A stretch of 64,000 nt of DNA from Carallia brachiata (taxonomy: Eukaryota; Streptophyta; Magnoliopsida; Malpighiales; Rhizophoraceae): positions 3,553,359 to 3,617,358 of the forward strand of contig JADCRB010000067.1 of the NCBI GenBank assembly GCA_021464245.1, in the 5' to 3' direction. How positions within the stretch are numbered: the first letter of the stretch is position 1; each line of letters begins with the position of its first letter. Positions 1-11,084 of the stretch are shown one piece after another. A program made the translations under genes and the position numbers. The notes under the pieces were generated by a model. The model saw nothing but the letters and a program-made list of their open reading frames with translations. It was not told the origin of the DNA and did no database searches.

Positions 1-1976
1 TGATTATATTTTGTTTTTTTAGTTTAATTATGTGAATATATTTAATAAGATATATGAGATACATATAATTTATTTAATAATATTTAATAATTTTTTTTAA
101 ATTTAATACATATTTTATAATCTAATAATATATATTATTCATATAATATATTACTCTATACTTACTACACATCTTACTTATTTCTTTTTCTTGTTCTTTC
201 TGCTTAAAAAAAACGACCGACATTTCTTTGTGTTCGACTTTCCTATGTCCGAACTCCAAGAGAAATGGCAGTTAAGGTGCACTTCCCAGTTTGTTGCCTG
301 AAATGTAGCGGCCATATAAATGATTATACATAAAGGAATTTGATAAACTTATATTTTATTCAATGTTCCTTGTTTTTGGGGAAAAAAAAAGTACTGAAAG
401 AAAAGGCGAAATTAATAAACTAGTCATTGCATTGTGTCATTAATGCATGTTAATTACAGAATTTTAGATATGATTTAAGAGTTATCTATTCAAGAAAATA
501 TATTTCAAAATATCTCTTTTGGTCATCAATTTCTACTTAAGTGGAAAGATTATTAACAAAAGAGGTTAAAAATTCATATTAAATTTCATCCCGACAAAAT
601 AAACATGCTTTTATTTTTTATTTTTTGAGTTATTAATTGCATTGTTACAATTTCCCTCAAAAAAAAAAAAAAATTGATTGCGACAATGTTAAGCATCCCC
701 CAATCTTCTCTTTGTTTTTGTCAGTTTCTTTTTTTTTCGTTCACTTGGAGTTTCTTTTTTTTTCGTTCACTTGGAGGTTCATTGGACTGTAAACTACACA
801 ATGAAATAGATCTTCCCTCTCATAAATCTCGCTTCTCCCTTCTTATAATTTGAACTTAAAATCTCTAAAATAAAAATTTGAATGCTAAAATAAAAATTTG
901 AATTCTAACCACTAACACTAACCTATCCCATAAGGGACATTTTCGTCAATTTCCGTCAATTGAGAACTTCCTTCTGGCCCATTAGATCATTGGTGTGACA
1001 ATATGGGCCGGGTTGACCCAAAGTACACGAACCATGGATACAACTATATGGGCAATAACATTGTCCAATAAATTTGAGCGAAAAAAATATATTGTCCAAT
1101 AAAAACGCAAGGAAGCTTTTAACCAGAAAAAAAAAAAAAAACGCAAGGAAGCTCTTCCCACTCTTTTTAACCCCCCCCCCCCCCCACAAAAAAAAAAGGC
1201 AAGGAAGCTAAGTAGGAGGGGGATTATCTCCATAGAAAAATTGAAATAAATAAAGTCAATATTATTTGTGATACATGAGTCATCTAACTGCATCGATATT
1301 GAAAATGGAGAAAATTGCATTGCATTCAACATCCACGTAACAAAAAGATATAACATTAATAAAAAAAAAAAAAAAAGATAGAACATCAATCTGTAACTTT
1401 CTCCCTTTCTTGCATTATTTCATAGTGCATCAATCTGTAACTTTAGGTCTTGAAGGGTGAAAAACTTGTCGGTGAAAAATAAATTATATATTAAATTTTA
1501 ATACATTTTTTAATTGCAAGTTCATTAGATCCGTGGCGAAATTTATTGGGGCCAAAGTTCAATGACAAGTATAAGGGAGTAGAGTTGTCAAATAAAAATG
1601 ACTAAGAGAATGAGGATAAAGATATAAAATACGGAAAAAGTGTTAATTTTAATAGAAATAATAGTGTAAATCTTAAATGAATAATATTTTATTTTTTAGT
1701 GAGGGGCCTAACAGCCATACAAGTGGCTCCACCACTGCATTAGTTAATAAAGATAGTTCTATCATATCAAAAAAATCATTAAGTCTAAAACTTTAAACAA
1801 TTAGATAAGATATGATAACAAATTACACGTCAAAACTGCAACAAAATAGTCGGGGGAGCCAAGAAACATTGTAGAAATTTGATTGTGGTTAACAGCCTAA
1901 TCCTGACAATTGTCATTATAAGTGGGCTAGCTTACCTCCTCTCATCCTTTGCTGTCAGTACCTGCCCCAGTTTGAG
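1..1976. other. AT-rich intergenic spacer, no gene recognised
   Basis: No coding exon, splice-site series or RNA gene is recognisable here. The sequence is strongly AT-rich with many A and T runs. It holds a short tandem duplication of about 26 bases at 724-775, a run of about 15 C at 1171-1185, and three copies of the core GCAAGGAAGCT between about 1107 and 1210. Short open frames here are low complexity and match nothing I know. Confidence 0.6.
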
Positions 1977-2070
1977 TGCTTGTAATCAAGGTTGTCATTC
2001 GAATTGAATATGAAATCAGAAATATTAATAAATTAAAATTTAACTGATTGAATTAGTCGAATCAGTATTT

Positions 2071-2115
<45 letters not shown>

Positions 2116-2457
2116 TAATTTAAATAAATAATATATATATTAATTAAATATTAATTTTAAAGATTAAATTAAAATTTTTGATAATTTTAGGGCTAAATTG
2201 AAAATTTTAATAAACTAAGAGTTCAAATTATAATTTAAATAAAATTTGAGATCAAATTAAAATTTTTAAATTTTATATTTTGCTTGTATCGGTCCAGTTT
2301 TGACAAATTTTTATCAATTTTGACTGATTTTGACCGGTTCTGACCGATTCAAGTTTCCTCCAATTTTTTCCTTAAACCGAACCGGACCATCAACCGGTCA
2401 TTGATTCAATCGATTGGACTGACTAGTCCAATCTGACTTTTACAACCATGCTTGTAA
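1977..2457. mobile_element. MITE-like element with 9-bp target-site duplication and an internal TA microsatellite
   Basis: The 9-mer TGCTTGTAA occurs at 1977-1985 and again at 2449-2457, bracketing about 463 bases with no coding capacity. The inner ends are partly inverted: GGTTGT near the left end and ACAACC near the right. The interior has a (TA)n tract near 2077-2109 and CCGGTT/AACCGG motifs. A 9-bp duplication suggests a Mutator-like MITE. An 8-bp reading would suit hAT instead, since the short terminal repeats do not settle the superfamily. Confidence 0.55.
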
Positions 2458-3925
2458 CCTCAGCGTTCACATGCAAAAGGACTAGTTTTAGGGGTGTTTT
2501 CTCATGGACAGGTTTTAGGTAGGTAAGCTCCATGTGCAAAGCATATTGACCACATGATCCACATGTGGGGGCATCTAGATTGTTGATGAGCAATTCATTG
2601 ACATAAACGTGTTTTGTTACCATCCTTCAGATCCACATTGGTAGTACAAGTGAGTGGTGTGAGGTTTAATTTAAAATTTTAATTACTTAATTTCTCGTCA
2701 CAAACAATAAAGTCATATTCTTAAAAAAAAATTACGTAACATACATATAAATAATTATAAAATTAACATGTAAAATCTGAACCGTTAGATTATGAAAAAT
2801 ATATTAAATCACATTATTTTAAATAGGCATTACATTATTTCGGATGAGTTATTTTATGCGACGTATCAAGTCATGTCGGGCTATTCGCTCGATTGATCAA
2901 TCGTCCAATCACCAATGTCAACCATGGATTGTTCCTCCGGGAAAAGGCCGAAGTAATCAGGGCCACTCCAACGTGTTTTTCATTTTCCTCCTGCGACAAC
3001 TAGTTTCCCCCTACGTAAGACCATTGCCTTTGGTATGAAAGCAATGTACAGCTTTGCTTAATTGGCTGGAGAGACTTTGACGGACACAAAAATTAGACGT
3101 ATTCTTGGTAGTTAATTTGACTTGCGAACCTTGCTTTGGAGGAGCATTTATGGCAACTGGATGACATTCCGAATATCGACTCTCTCACGGCTCGTGATGT
3201 AATTTTTACACAGTTGAATGAAAGTTTAATTTTTTTTAAAAAAAATTGTTAATTCGTGGTTTTAATCCAAAATTACCGTTGCTTTTTAAAGGTCAATGGA
3301 TGCTATAATAAAAGAGACCTACTATATAAACACAAACACGCATAAAATAACTCGGTGGATCCTACGTAGAAATAAGTCATATTTCAGAGAGGAATAAATG
3401 TGCGGTATGTTGATCTCATTTACATTTACAAACAAAGCCAATTGGACAGTCGTCCAAACACGGTGAGCCGTGAAACACGAGGAAAAGACAATCTTCTTTC
3501 TAGAAAAAGTACGGATACGTGGAAAAAAGTAAGAGGCATAACAGACGAATTGTAATAATTTTTTTTAAGCAAATATTTAATATCTGTCAAAAAAAAAAAA
3601 AAAAGAATAGATCTAAAATATTTTTATTTTTTTATAAATAATAATTATTTAGTTATAAAAAAAAGTGATAATTATAATTCATTGATTTTACGTCTTACTT
3701 TTCAACACGTGTAATTAGACTTTTTGTCTTGCTTAGGAGAGTTGTGTAAAGGATGAAGAAAAACTAAATACAGAAAATGATCTTACGAACGAATTAGGGC
3801 TCTGTTAAACGAATACACCAAAAAAAAATGCATGTTTTGATGTTTAAAAAGAGATCAAAATTATTTTGATACATCAATATTAATACATCATACATTTCCA
3901 AACAAGAAATAAATTTTTCACCACC
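2458..3925. other. Intergenic spacer, no gene recognised
   Basis: AT-rich, with a somewhat less AT-rich patch at about 2840-3200. That patch contains a 64-residue open frame that I do not recognise and do not believe is a gene. Confidence 0.5.
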
Positions 3926-4423
3926 CACACTCTTTCTCTTCCCCCTCCTCTCTCTTTATCTTCGTTCATGTCACTCAGTCTCATCCTTCTACGTCTGTCT
4001 AACATTTCTCATGTGTCAAATAATAACTATAAATCTTAAAATTGACTGAAAATTTAAGTTGAAAGTAAAAAAAACTCAAAATTATTATAAGTCATACTAT
4101 AAACTTATTTCTTTTTAATATGAGATATTTATTTTTTAACATGTCTTCTTAACATATAAAAGGCCCGATTAACACACACTCTTTCTCTTTCCCCTCCTCT
4201 CTCTTTCTCTTCGTTCATGTCACTCAGTCTCATCCTTTTACGTCTGTCTAACATTTCTCATGTGTCAAATAATAACTATAAATCTTAAAATTGACTGAAA
4301 ATTTAAGTTGAAAGTAAGAAAAACTCAAAATTATTATAAGTCATACTATGGACTTATTTCTTTTTAATATGAGATATTTATTTTTTAACATGTCTTCTTA
4401 ACATATAAAAGGCCCGATTAACA
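3926..4423. repeat. Tandem duplication, two 249-bp units
   Basis: Unit one is 3926-4174 and unit two 4175-4423. Identical landmarks recur exactly 249 bases apart, for example TTCGTTCATG at 3961 and 4210. The units differ by only a few bases, so the duplication is recent. A diverged third, partial copy of the AT-rich half is visible at about 4515-4650 and ends in the same AATATGAGATATTTATTTTT landmark. No coding content. Confidence 0.85.
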
Positions 4424-4788
4424 CATGATACAAGGAAATTAGATTTAAACAGGCCAAACTCATAGAATAGTTTAATTAACGAGTACAGATAAGAGGAGTC
4501 AACTAAATTCTAATATCATGTCAACTAATAATTATAAATTTTAAAGTCTACCAAAAGCTAAAGTCAAAATTATGAAAAATTTAAAATTATTATAAGTTAT
4601 TTTATGAATTTTTTATTTTTAATATGAGATATTTATTTTTTTAACACCATGAATTAAATATCGGAGGGCCACCGAAGAGAATGCGCCAATAATTGTGTGT
4701 CCAAAAGGTTTTGTCTAACCACAAAGCCCTATTATTTCAAAAAACCTCCACAAGCTCATCATCTTCATTCTTCACCATCTCCACATCT

Positions 4789-5693
4789 ATGGCAGGAGCT
4801 CTTCCAAGCTTCAATGGCAAACAAATACATCACAGTTTTCCAAGATTGAATCGTGGCCATCCGTGGCGGTCTGATAGGGCCATGGTAGGCACCATGTCCA
4901 ATTCCAATAACGAGTCTTACTGCACTTCTATAAATTCGGACATTGAGGTTAATCTCAAGCAGGCCATCCCATAAGGCTTCCCATCTCTGTCTTTGAGCCC
5001 ATGCATTGTTTGACGTTCGGCGCCCCGCAGACCACCGCACCTGCATTGTGTATAGCGGCGTGTGAGCTCGTCGGCGGCCACCGGGATCAAGCCATGGCTG
5101 CAGCATCCGCTTTGCATCTCATGCAGGCAGCTGCTTTAACTCGTGAGAATCTCCTATGGACTGATAGGCCCAGGCCCAAGATGAGGCCCAACAACTGCCA
5201 TGCCTTCGGCCCAAACATAGAGTTTCTCACAGGAGATGGCTTGATACCATTTGGATATGAGTTGTTGGCTAAGTCGAACAACCCGGCCCAAAACAACTCG
5301 GAGCGGATCCTACGGGCGATTGTTGAGATTGCACGCGCCACGGGTGCACAAGGGACGATCGAAGGGCAATACAATGAATTAGAGCGTGACAAATCCAAAG
5401 GTGAAAAATCGTTCCAAGGAGGTTGGATTGATCGCGTATGTAAGAAAAAGGAAGGTGAGATACACGCGTGTGCGGGCGCATGTGGTGCAATATTAGGGGG
5501 TGGAAGTGAAGAGGAGATAGAGAGACTGAGGATGCTTGGTCTTTATCTGGGTATGATTCAAGGAGCATCCAATATAGTTCTAAGAGAGGATGAGTTGATG
5601 AAAGAGGTGAATAAGTCAAGGCAAATGGCTCTTGAAGAACTGAAGCATTTCGATCAAGGTCAGGTTGAAGCAATTTTAGCCTTGTTGATGTAA
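4789..5693 (+). CDS. Geranyl diphosphate synthase small subunit (type I GGPPS-like), broken by one frameshift
   Basis: Intronless prenyltransferase-fold protein. The first 61 residues (from ATG 4789) end at an in-frame stop at 4972-4974. The conserved frame then resumes and runs to TAA at 5691-5693. Restoring one base near 4972 would give 301 residues, the usual length for this subunit. The two CxxxC motifs of the small subunit are present (CIAAC and CAGAC), as is TDRPRPK. The DDxxxxD catalytic motifs of true synthases are absent. In this family the plastid small subunit is inactive alone; it binds a GGPP synthase and steers it toward geranyl diphosphate for monoterpenes. A single one-base break in an otherwise conserved protein could be a real null allele, but an assembly deletion is at least as likely. 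An ATG at 5001 lies inside the conserved core and is unlikely to be a start. Confidence 0.88.
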
Positions 5694-7878
5694 ACGAGTC
5701 AACACAAGTAACGTGCGAGAGCATGTTATTAAAATTTTTATATTTACTTATTTGTCACGATATTTCTAAGAGTTAAAATTTATGTTGTTAATTAGGAAAA
5801 ATTTTAGCCAATAATACTTCATCCCACTTCATGTAACTATTCTTACAAATTGTTTTTTTGTTTTTTTCAAATTTTCTTTTTGGACTCACTTTTACGTTAG
5901 TGAAATTAATGTCAAATGTTCCTGCAAACAAAAAATTTTACTATTTTAGTATCACCCAATTGGAATTAAAAAGATAATAAACTATACTTGTATTGTCTAA
6001 AATCATGATTTCCAAATTAAGATATGTAATTTTATGATTTCAAGCCCTCATATTTTTGGGACTCGAACACTACTTGCAAGTAAATTTTGTTTAACTGACC
6101 TTTTTTTTCTTCCTTATTAAATGGTGATCAACGTTACTTCAATGCTTGGATTCTGCTTTTTTAGTACTCTACTGTCAACATTTTTATGAATCAGAAAATA
6201 AAATAAACCAAGATAAGATCTTATTGTTTTCTTCATTGATTAAATGGAGCAGCATTAAGAGCCGAACGAATGAAATTGTCGGTAATTTTACGGAATTCTT
6301 CTTCATGAGTTGCGTGGGTAGAAAACAATGGCCGCCTTTCAGATATTCCATATTGTTATGAGAGGTGTGTCTGTCGGAATCTAGTGGTGGCAGCCAGCAC
6401 TTTGCTGGGTCCGATCGAAGCCGGAATTCTTTTGTGGTGGACGTTTTCCGATTAATTTGTATTTGTTTTATAGTAAATAAGATATTTGCAAATTATTCTC
6501 ACTCCCCATGTTTCATAAGCATAGGGCATAGCGTGACATTTTTTTTTTTTTTTGCCCTCGGGAGCTGTAAGGGGAAAAATAGAGTTGAATACAAATCTAT
6601 TTATTAGAAGTTATTTCTTTTAATTATTTCAGTTATTGTTGAATCTTTAATGACCTAACACGTTAATGAAATCTATACTTGGCCTCAAGTGTATACTCTT
6701 CCAGTATTTCAGTATAACAATCTCTACTCATTATGAATAGTGAAATGACGTAATTTTTTTTAATAAATTCATGAAGTGTCGTCCCTACTTTTTCATTTTG
6801 CATAACAAAAAAAAAAAAAGATATTTGCAAATTATTTTTTCTCCCCCATGTTTCATAGGCATAGGCATAGCATGATAGTTGCATTACAACAAAAATATTG
6901 GAAAATGGCCAACACGCTAGTGAAATTCATACTCAGGGCCTTCTTTTTTTTTTTTTTTTTTTGACATGAGGCCCTTCTTGTTGACCAGAAAAGAAGGAAT
7001 ACCATGCATGCGTTGTCAGTAACTATTATTGATCAGTATCGTTCTTCACGGAATACCAATTTCAACATACTTCGCGGACGTGAATTAATGGGAAATTTCT
7101 TTAACTTGCTCACTCAAATCGTTCATCGCAAGAAAATAAATCAAAGACAAAGTTAAAATTCATTAAATTAGTATGTAGAGGATTAGACCTAAATATATGG
7201 TTCCTATATATATGATAAAATTTAAAATTAAATCTATTTTTTCTTGTTCCTCTCCCATTCCTTGTACTTACCTCCTCATTGATTATGTCTCAAATTGATG
7301 TTGTACAACTACTTGCTTTTTGATGTGGAATGCAGATACGATCTTAAAAACTTCTAAACTCATTTTTTGCATTCCCCATCTTTAGTCTTCTTCAATTCAA
7401 TAGTGGCACCAGGACTTAACCTCACAAAAATCTTATGTGTGAGTCAAATAATAGTCTGTTGAATGTTTTTTATTATGATCATTACTTACATATTTTTTGT
7501 GATTTGGTGTATGATTACAATTAATTATGAGAATCATAAGTGTGCAATAAATTTTTATAATAGTGTCGTTTTACCTGCATCTTTCCTTTATCAAGACAAT
7601 TTCATAATTATAAATAGTAGAAATCATCTTGTTTTCTAATCCAAGACTACACACAATAAAACACTTCTTCACATCTCATCATTACAAGTATAAGCAGAAT
7701 TCCACCCAGAGAGCAAGTCCAAGAGACCAGAGAGCTAACTGAAATATAATAGACCAAAGTTAATACATTTCATGAATCATATCCAAAGCAAGATAACCAA
7801 TGATAGACCAAAGAGCTAACAAAAATCCCTATACATAACAGAGCAAGGACAAAGGTTATGATGACATTACCATCATGA
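5694..7878. other. Intergenic spacer with a local duplicated patch
   Basis: No gene recognised. A block starting GATATTTGCAAATTATT at 6481 recurs at about 6822 and shares the following CATGTTTCATA..GCATAG stretch. A second shared patch, AACACG..A..TGAAAT, occurs at about 6658 and 6910. This suggests an old duplication about 340 bases apart. The rest is AT-rich. The 3'UTR of the S40 gene must lie in the right part. Confidence 0.5.
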
Positions 7879-8447
7879 TCATGGCATTTCAAGAAAGCCT
7901 GTTTTGGTCAGAACAGCATGCCTTACTCTGCTAAGGTCCCTCCCTTTGAGGGTCCTGCCAACACCTTCAAAGACGGAACATGAGGAAACCTGGATCCTTG
8001 CAAGTCTTCTAGCAACAAACTCGTGTGGGGGCACCTTGGAAATGTACTTCCCATCACCATCATCATCATCATCATCATCACCATCATCATCATCAAGCCA
8101 TGAATTAATATTGCTAGAGTTTTTAGACTTCTTTCCAGAAATCTTTGACCAATCAGGAATGTTGACTGGTGCTGATTGCTTAATTACTTTGGTTTCATGA
8201 GAGAGAAATTGTTGCTGCTGCTGCTGCTGCTATTATTAAAAGTATCTCTTGGTATCATTATTGGAGATGTGGGGAAAACACTTGGAAAAGAGGCTGATGA
8301 TTTTATGGAAAATCCATTGGAAATTGGGAAACTTGAATCTTTTCTATCTTTTAAAACATCCCAAACTTCTTCTTCGTCAAAGTCTTCATCTCTCATGGAT
8401 CTCCACAAGCCACTTCTCTGCCTCGTCAAACCATATCTGCCATCCAT
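7879..8447 (-). CDS. Senescence regulator S40 / DUF584 family protein, one frameshift
   Basis: Minus-strand gene from ATG 8447 to TGA at 7879. The N-terminal part has an acidic WDVL-type segment (DFDEEEVWDVL) and a MIPR motif. The C-terminal part carries the family signatures SAPVNIPDWSKI, a poly-Asp stretch, VPPHEFVARRLAR, GRTLKGRDLSRVR and the terminal AVLTKTGFLE. The two parts lie in different frames. The switch must fall between about 8187 and 8240, in or beside an AGC/CAG repeat that reads poly-Ser in one frame and poly-Gln in the other. One extra base would give about 189 residues. S40 proteins are small, mostly nuclear plant proteins linked to leaf senescence and stress. Repeat-length change or an assembly indel are both possible causes. 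A possible 5' non-coding exon lies at about 8616-8673. Confidence 0.85.
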
Positions 8448-8674
8448 TGATGATTACCTGCACACCCAGAAACCAAAATCTTTATATACAGAAATTGACA
8501 AGAACCACGGGGCATGCACCTTCCAATTGACACAAATAATTTAGATACCAGATAGCTTGGAACCCATCTAAAATCCAACCCAAAAAACACAATAAGAGAG
8601 AGCAAGAATCTACCTTTTTTTCTGATTCAGAATCTCCCAAAGTCACAAGCTTTCTTCTGATTCTGTGAGAATAT

Positions 8675-11084
8675 CTGCAAGATATAAAGGCAATTCAATA
8701 AAAATAAACATATTCCTCTTTTCTTGACAGAATCCAAAATATGTGGAAAAGGGATGGAATTTAAAAATTATAAGTGAGGTTTTCTGTCAAAATTCTTAAT
8801 ACTATGAAGAGAATTTGAGGTGATGGCTGGCCTTTTGAGCAGAAGGGATAATTGAGCAACACTCTTATAACACAGGTTTCACGTTTGTCCTATGGAGATT
8901 CTCTTTGTCCTGTATGATGGGTTTCAGGGTTTTTATCTAATGTATTCCGCCTAGAGTCCATGAAAACCTGGCTTTTGAGGCAATGAAATTTGTAAATCTA
9001 TATATAATAATAATATTATAGGACAAATGGAGAGTGGCTTATACAGTACGGTATGGCATAATAGGATGTATTTATTTTGGTGAGACAATAATATTTGATG
9101 TGAGCACTTTAAGTATTAACTTTGATAATTATTGATTTTATTAATTAAAAATATGGTCGATAGTTCAATTTTTACTATATTTCTCTTCTTTTTTCTTCTA
9201 TGAATTTAATTCTCCTCAAGATCAAATAAAAAAATAATATCTCAAAAAATTAAAAATAATAATATCAGTTAAGAGCCATTCTGGCTATCAATTTTAATAA
9301 TAATTATTATTATTATTATAACAACAATAAGATTGATTTTGATGATTTTTTTTTTATCCGCTTTTTCCTGAATTTGCTTGTACTTCTAGATGTTATCTGA
9401 TTAGCCTTTCCTATTTTAGTGCATGCATGGCCACTTTCTTTCAACCCTGCCATGATGAAGATGAACATGCCTCCAAGAATTGGAGGAGGTAAATTATCTT
9501 TTGGAGACTATGTTCAAAACTAAAGCACACAGCATTGAAAGTTAAAATGGAAGGAAGATGAAAGTCTTGGTGGTTGGTGCTGTGCAGGATGAGTGATTGA
9601 CGATGATAGTTGGAAGGAATTTCTTTTTCGAGTCCTGTTATATGATTCGAGGAAGTGATGGAAAAAAAAAATATAATTTATTAAATTTATTATGTAATTA
9701 TCTTAATTATAAGTACAATAAAACGAAGAGAAAAAGATCATTATTTCTTTTGTTTTATAATAAATTTAGCTGATTACACAATAAATTCAGTAAATTACAA
9801 TTCTAGAAGACGATAATTTTTTATCCGGTCATACACCTTTTCCCTTTCTTTTTTGATACAAATATCGTAATGTAACTTTCATTGAAATAACAATAAACTT
9901 ATAATTTAAAAAATATTAATAATATATCAGTAAAAGATAAATTAAAAATTTTAATTTTTAATTTCTTTAATTATTTTTTCTCTTTTAACTAATTTATTTA
10001 AGTTTAAAAATTTTTTAAAAAAAATTAGTGAAATCAATAATAATTACTACACACCATTTTCCTTCGGCATTCCAGCTAGCCACCATCGAAGTACAAGTTG
10101 CAATTAATTTTTTGGAAAATATTTGACGAAATTTTCGTCCCATTAAGTTGAGACTTTTTAATCAAGAGAATTAGAGAAAAGGATTATTAAATGATTTTTT
10201 TTGGTCTTTTTAATGACTTTAGTTTACATAACAATGGCCAAACAAGATTTCTGTGTCCTTTATTCAAAATTTGTATAAAATATCTTTAATTCATATAATT
10301 CGTAAACTATATGACCAAAAAAAAAATAATTTATATACTCAAAACAAGTTGGTGTCAATAAATTATAAAAATCTTTTAGGTAAAGAATATATTGCACTTG
10401 ATTAAATTGCAGGATTACTGATTTATTAGGCGCTTGATCCCTCTCCTCGTGTATACAGTAGGATGATGCGGCCGGATTGGGCATGGACGGTGACCGGTGC
10501 CAACCGACACTCTAACTAATAAAAAAATAGATATATAATTCGCAATACATAAAAAATAAATAATTAATTTAATAATTTATTTATTATTTTAATTTAATAT
10601 ATTTTTCTCATTCTCACAATCTAAAATTCACATGCTAATTTTATATTCGTTATTGCTTGCTAATTTTTTAGGCTATCACCCAAATAGCATACAGTTGGTG
10701 ATATTTATTAATTAAATGATTTTTTTTGTTGAAATTTTTCATTCTCAGCAGACCCGACTCCAATCGACAAGCAAATGCAAAGTTAGTTTTGGGATCATAA
10801 TAATATTAGTTTTGTTGATCAACATAATAATAATAATATATATATATATATATTTTGGCCATAACATAATAATATTAATTAAAACGTAGAAATGATTAAA
10901 AAAATAAAACAAACTAATCGGTAATAAACTTATTCCGGGTCGTACCCGAAAAGTAAAACCCACAAAAGCACTCCGGGTCAAATCACAGTTTTGATCTTGA
11001 TTCGTTCCCGATGTGCCCATTTGCTGTTTCAACGATGGGTTCCAATTGAAATCTGGAAAAGGAGTTTCTTAGAATCAGGAAAGC
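8675..11084. other. Intergenic spacer between divergent genes
   Basis: AT-rich region holding the promoters of the minus-strand S40 gene (left) and the plus-strand NDUFAF2-like gene (right). It contains one MITE-like element, listed separately at 9671-9835. I see no other gene. Short open frames at 10260-10484 and 10745-11032 are low complexity. Confidence 0.5.
9671..9835. mobile_element. MITE-like element, family B, copy 1
   Basis: The two halves are imperfect inverted repeats. TAATTTATTAAATTTATTATG on the left matches the reverse complement of the right arm near 9770-9800. A clearly related element lies at about 57721-57890 and shares the interior AATTATAAGTACAAT and the right-hand sequence before a CATACA motif. 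The boundaries are approximate. Confidence 0.5.

Noticed and set aside
4693..5724. Minus-strand and alternative frames over the GPPS small-subunit locus
   Set aside because: They are shadows of a conserved GC-richer gene; only the plus-strand frames match the family.
8056..8094. Plus-strand Ser-rich or His-rich reading of the ATC repeat
   Set aside because: It is the antisense of the poly-Asp stretch of S40, which is typical for that family.
8616..8673. A coding first exon for the S40 gene
   Set aside because: It has plausible splice borders, but after splicing the phase does not open into ATG 8447, and an in-frame stop lies just upstream of that ATG. It could be a 5'UTR exon.
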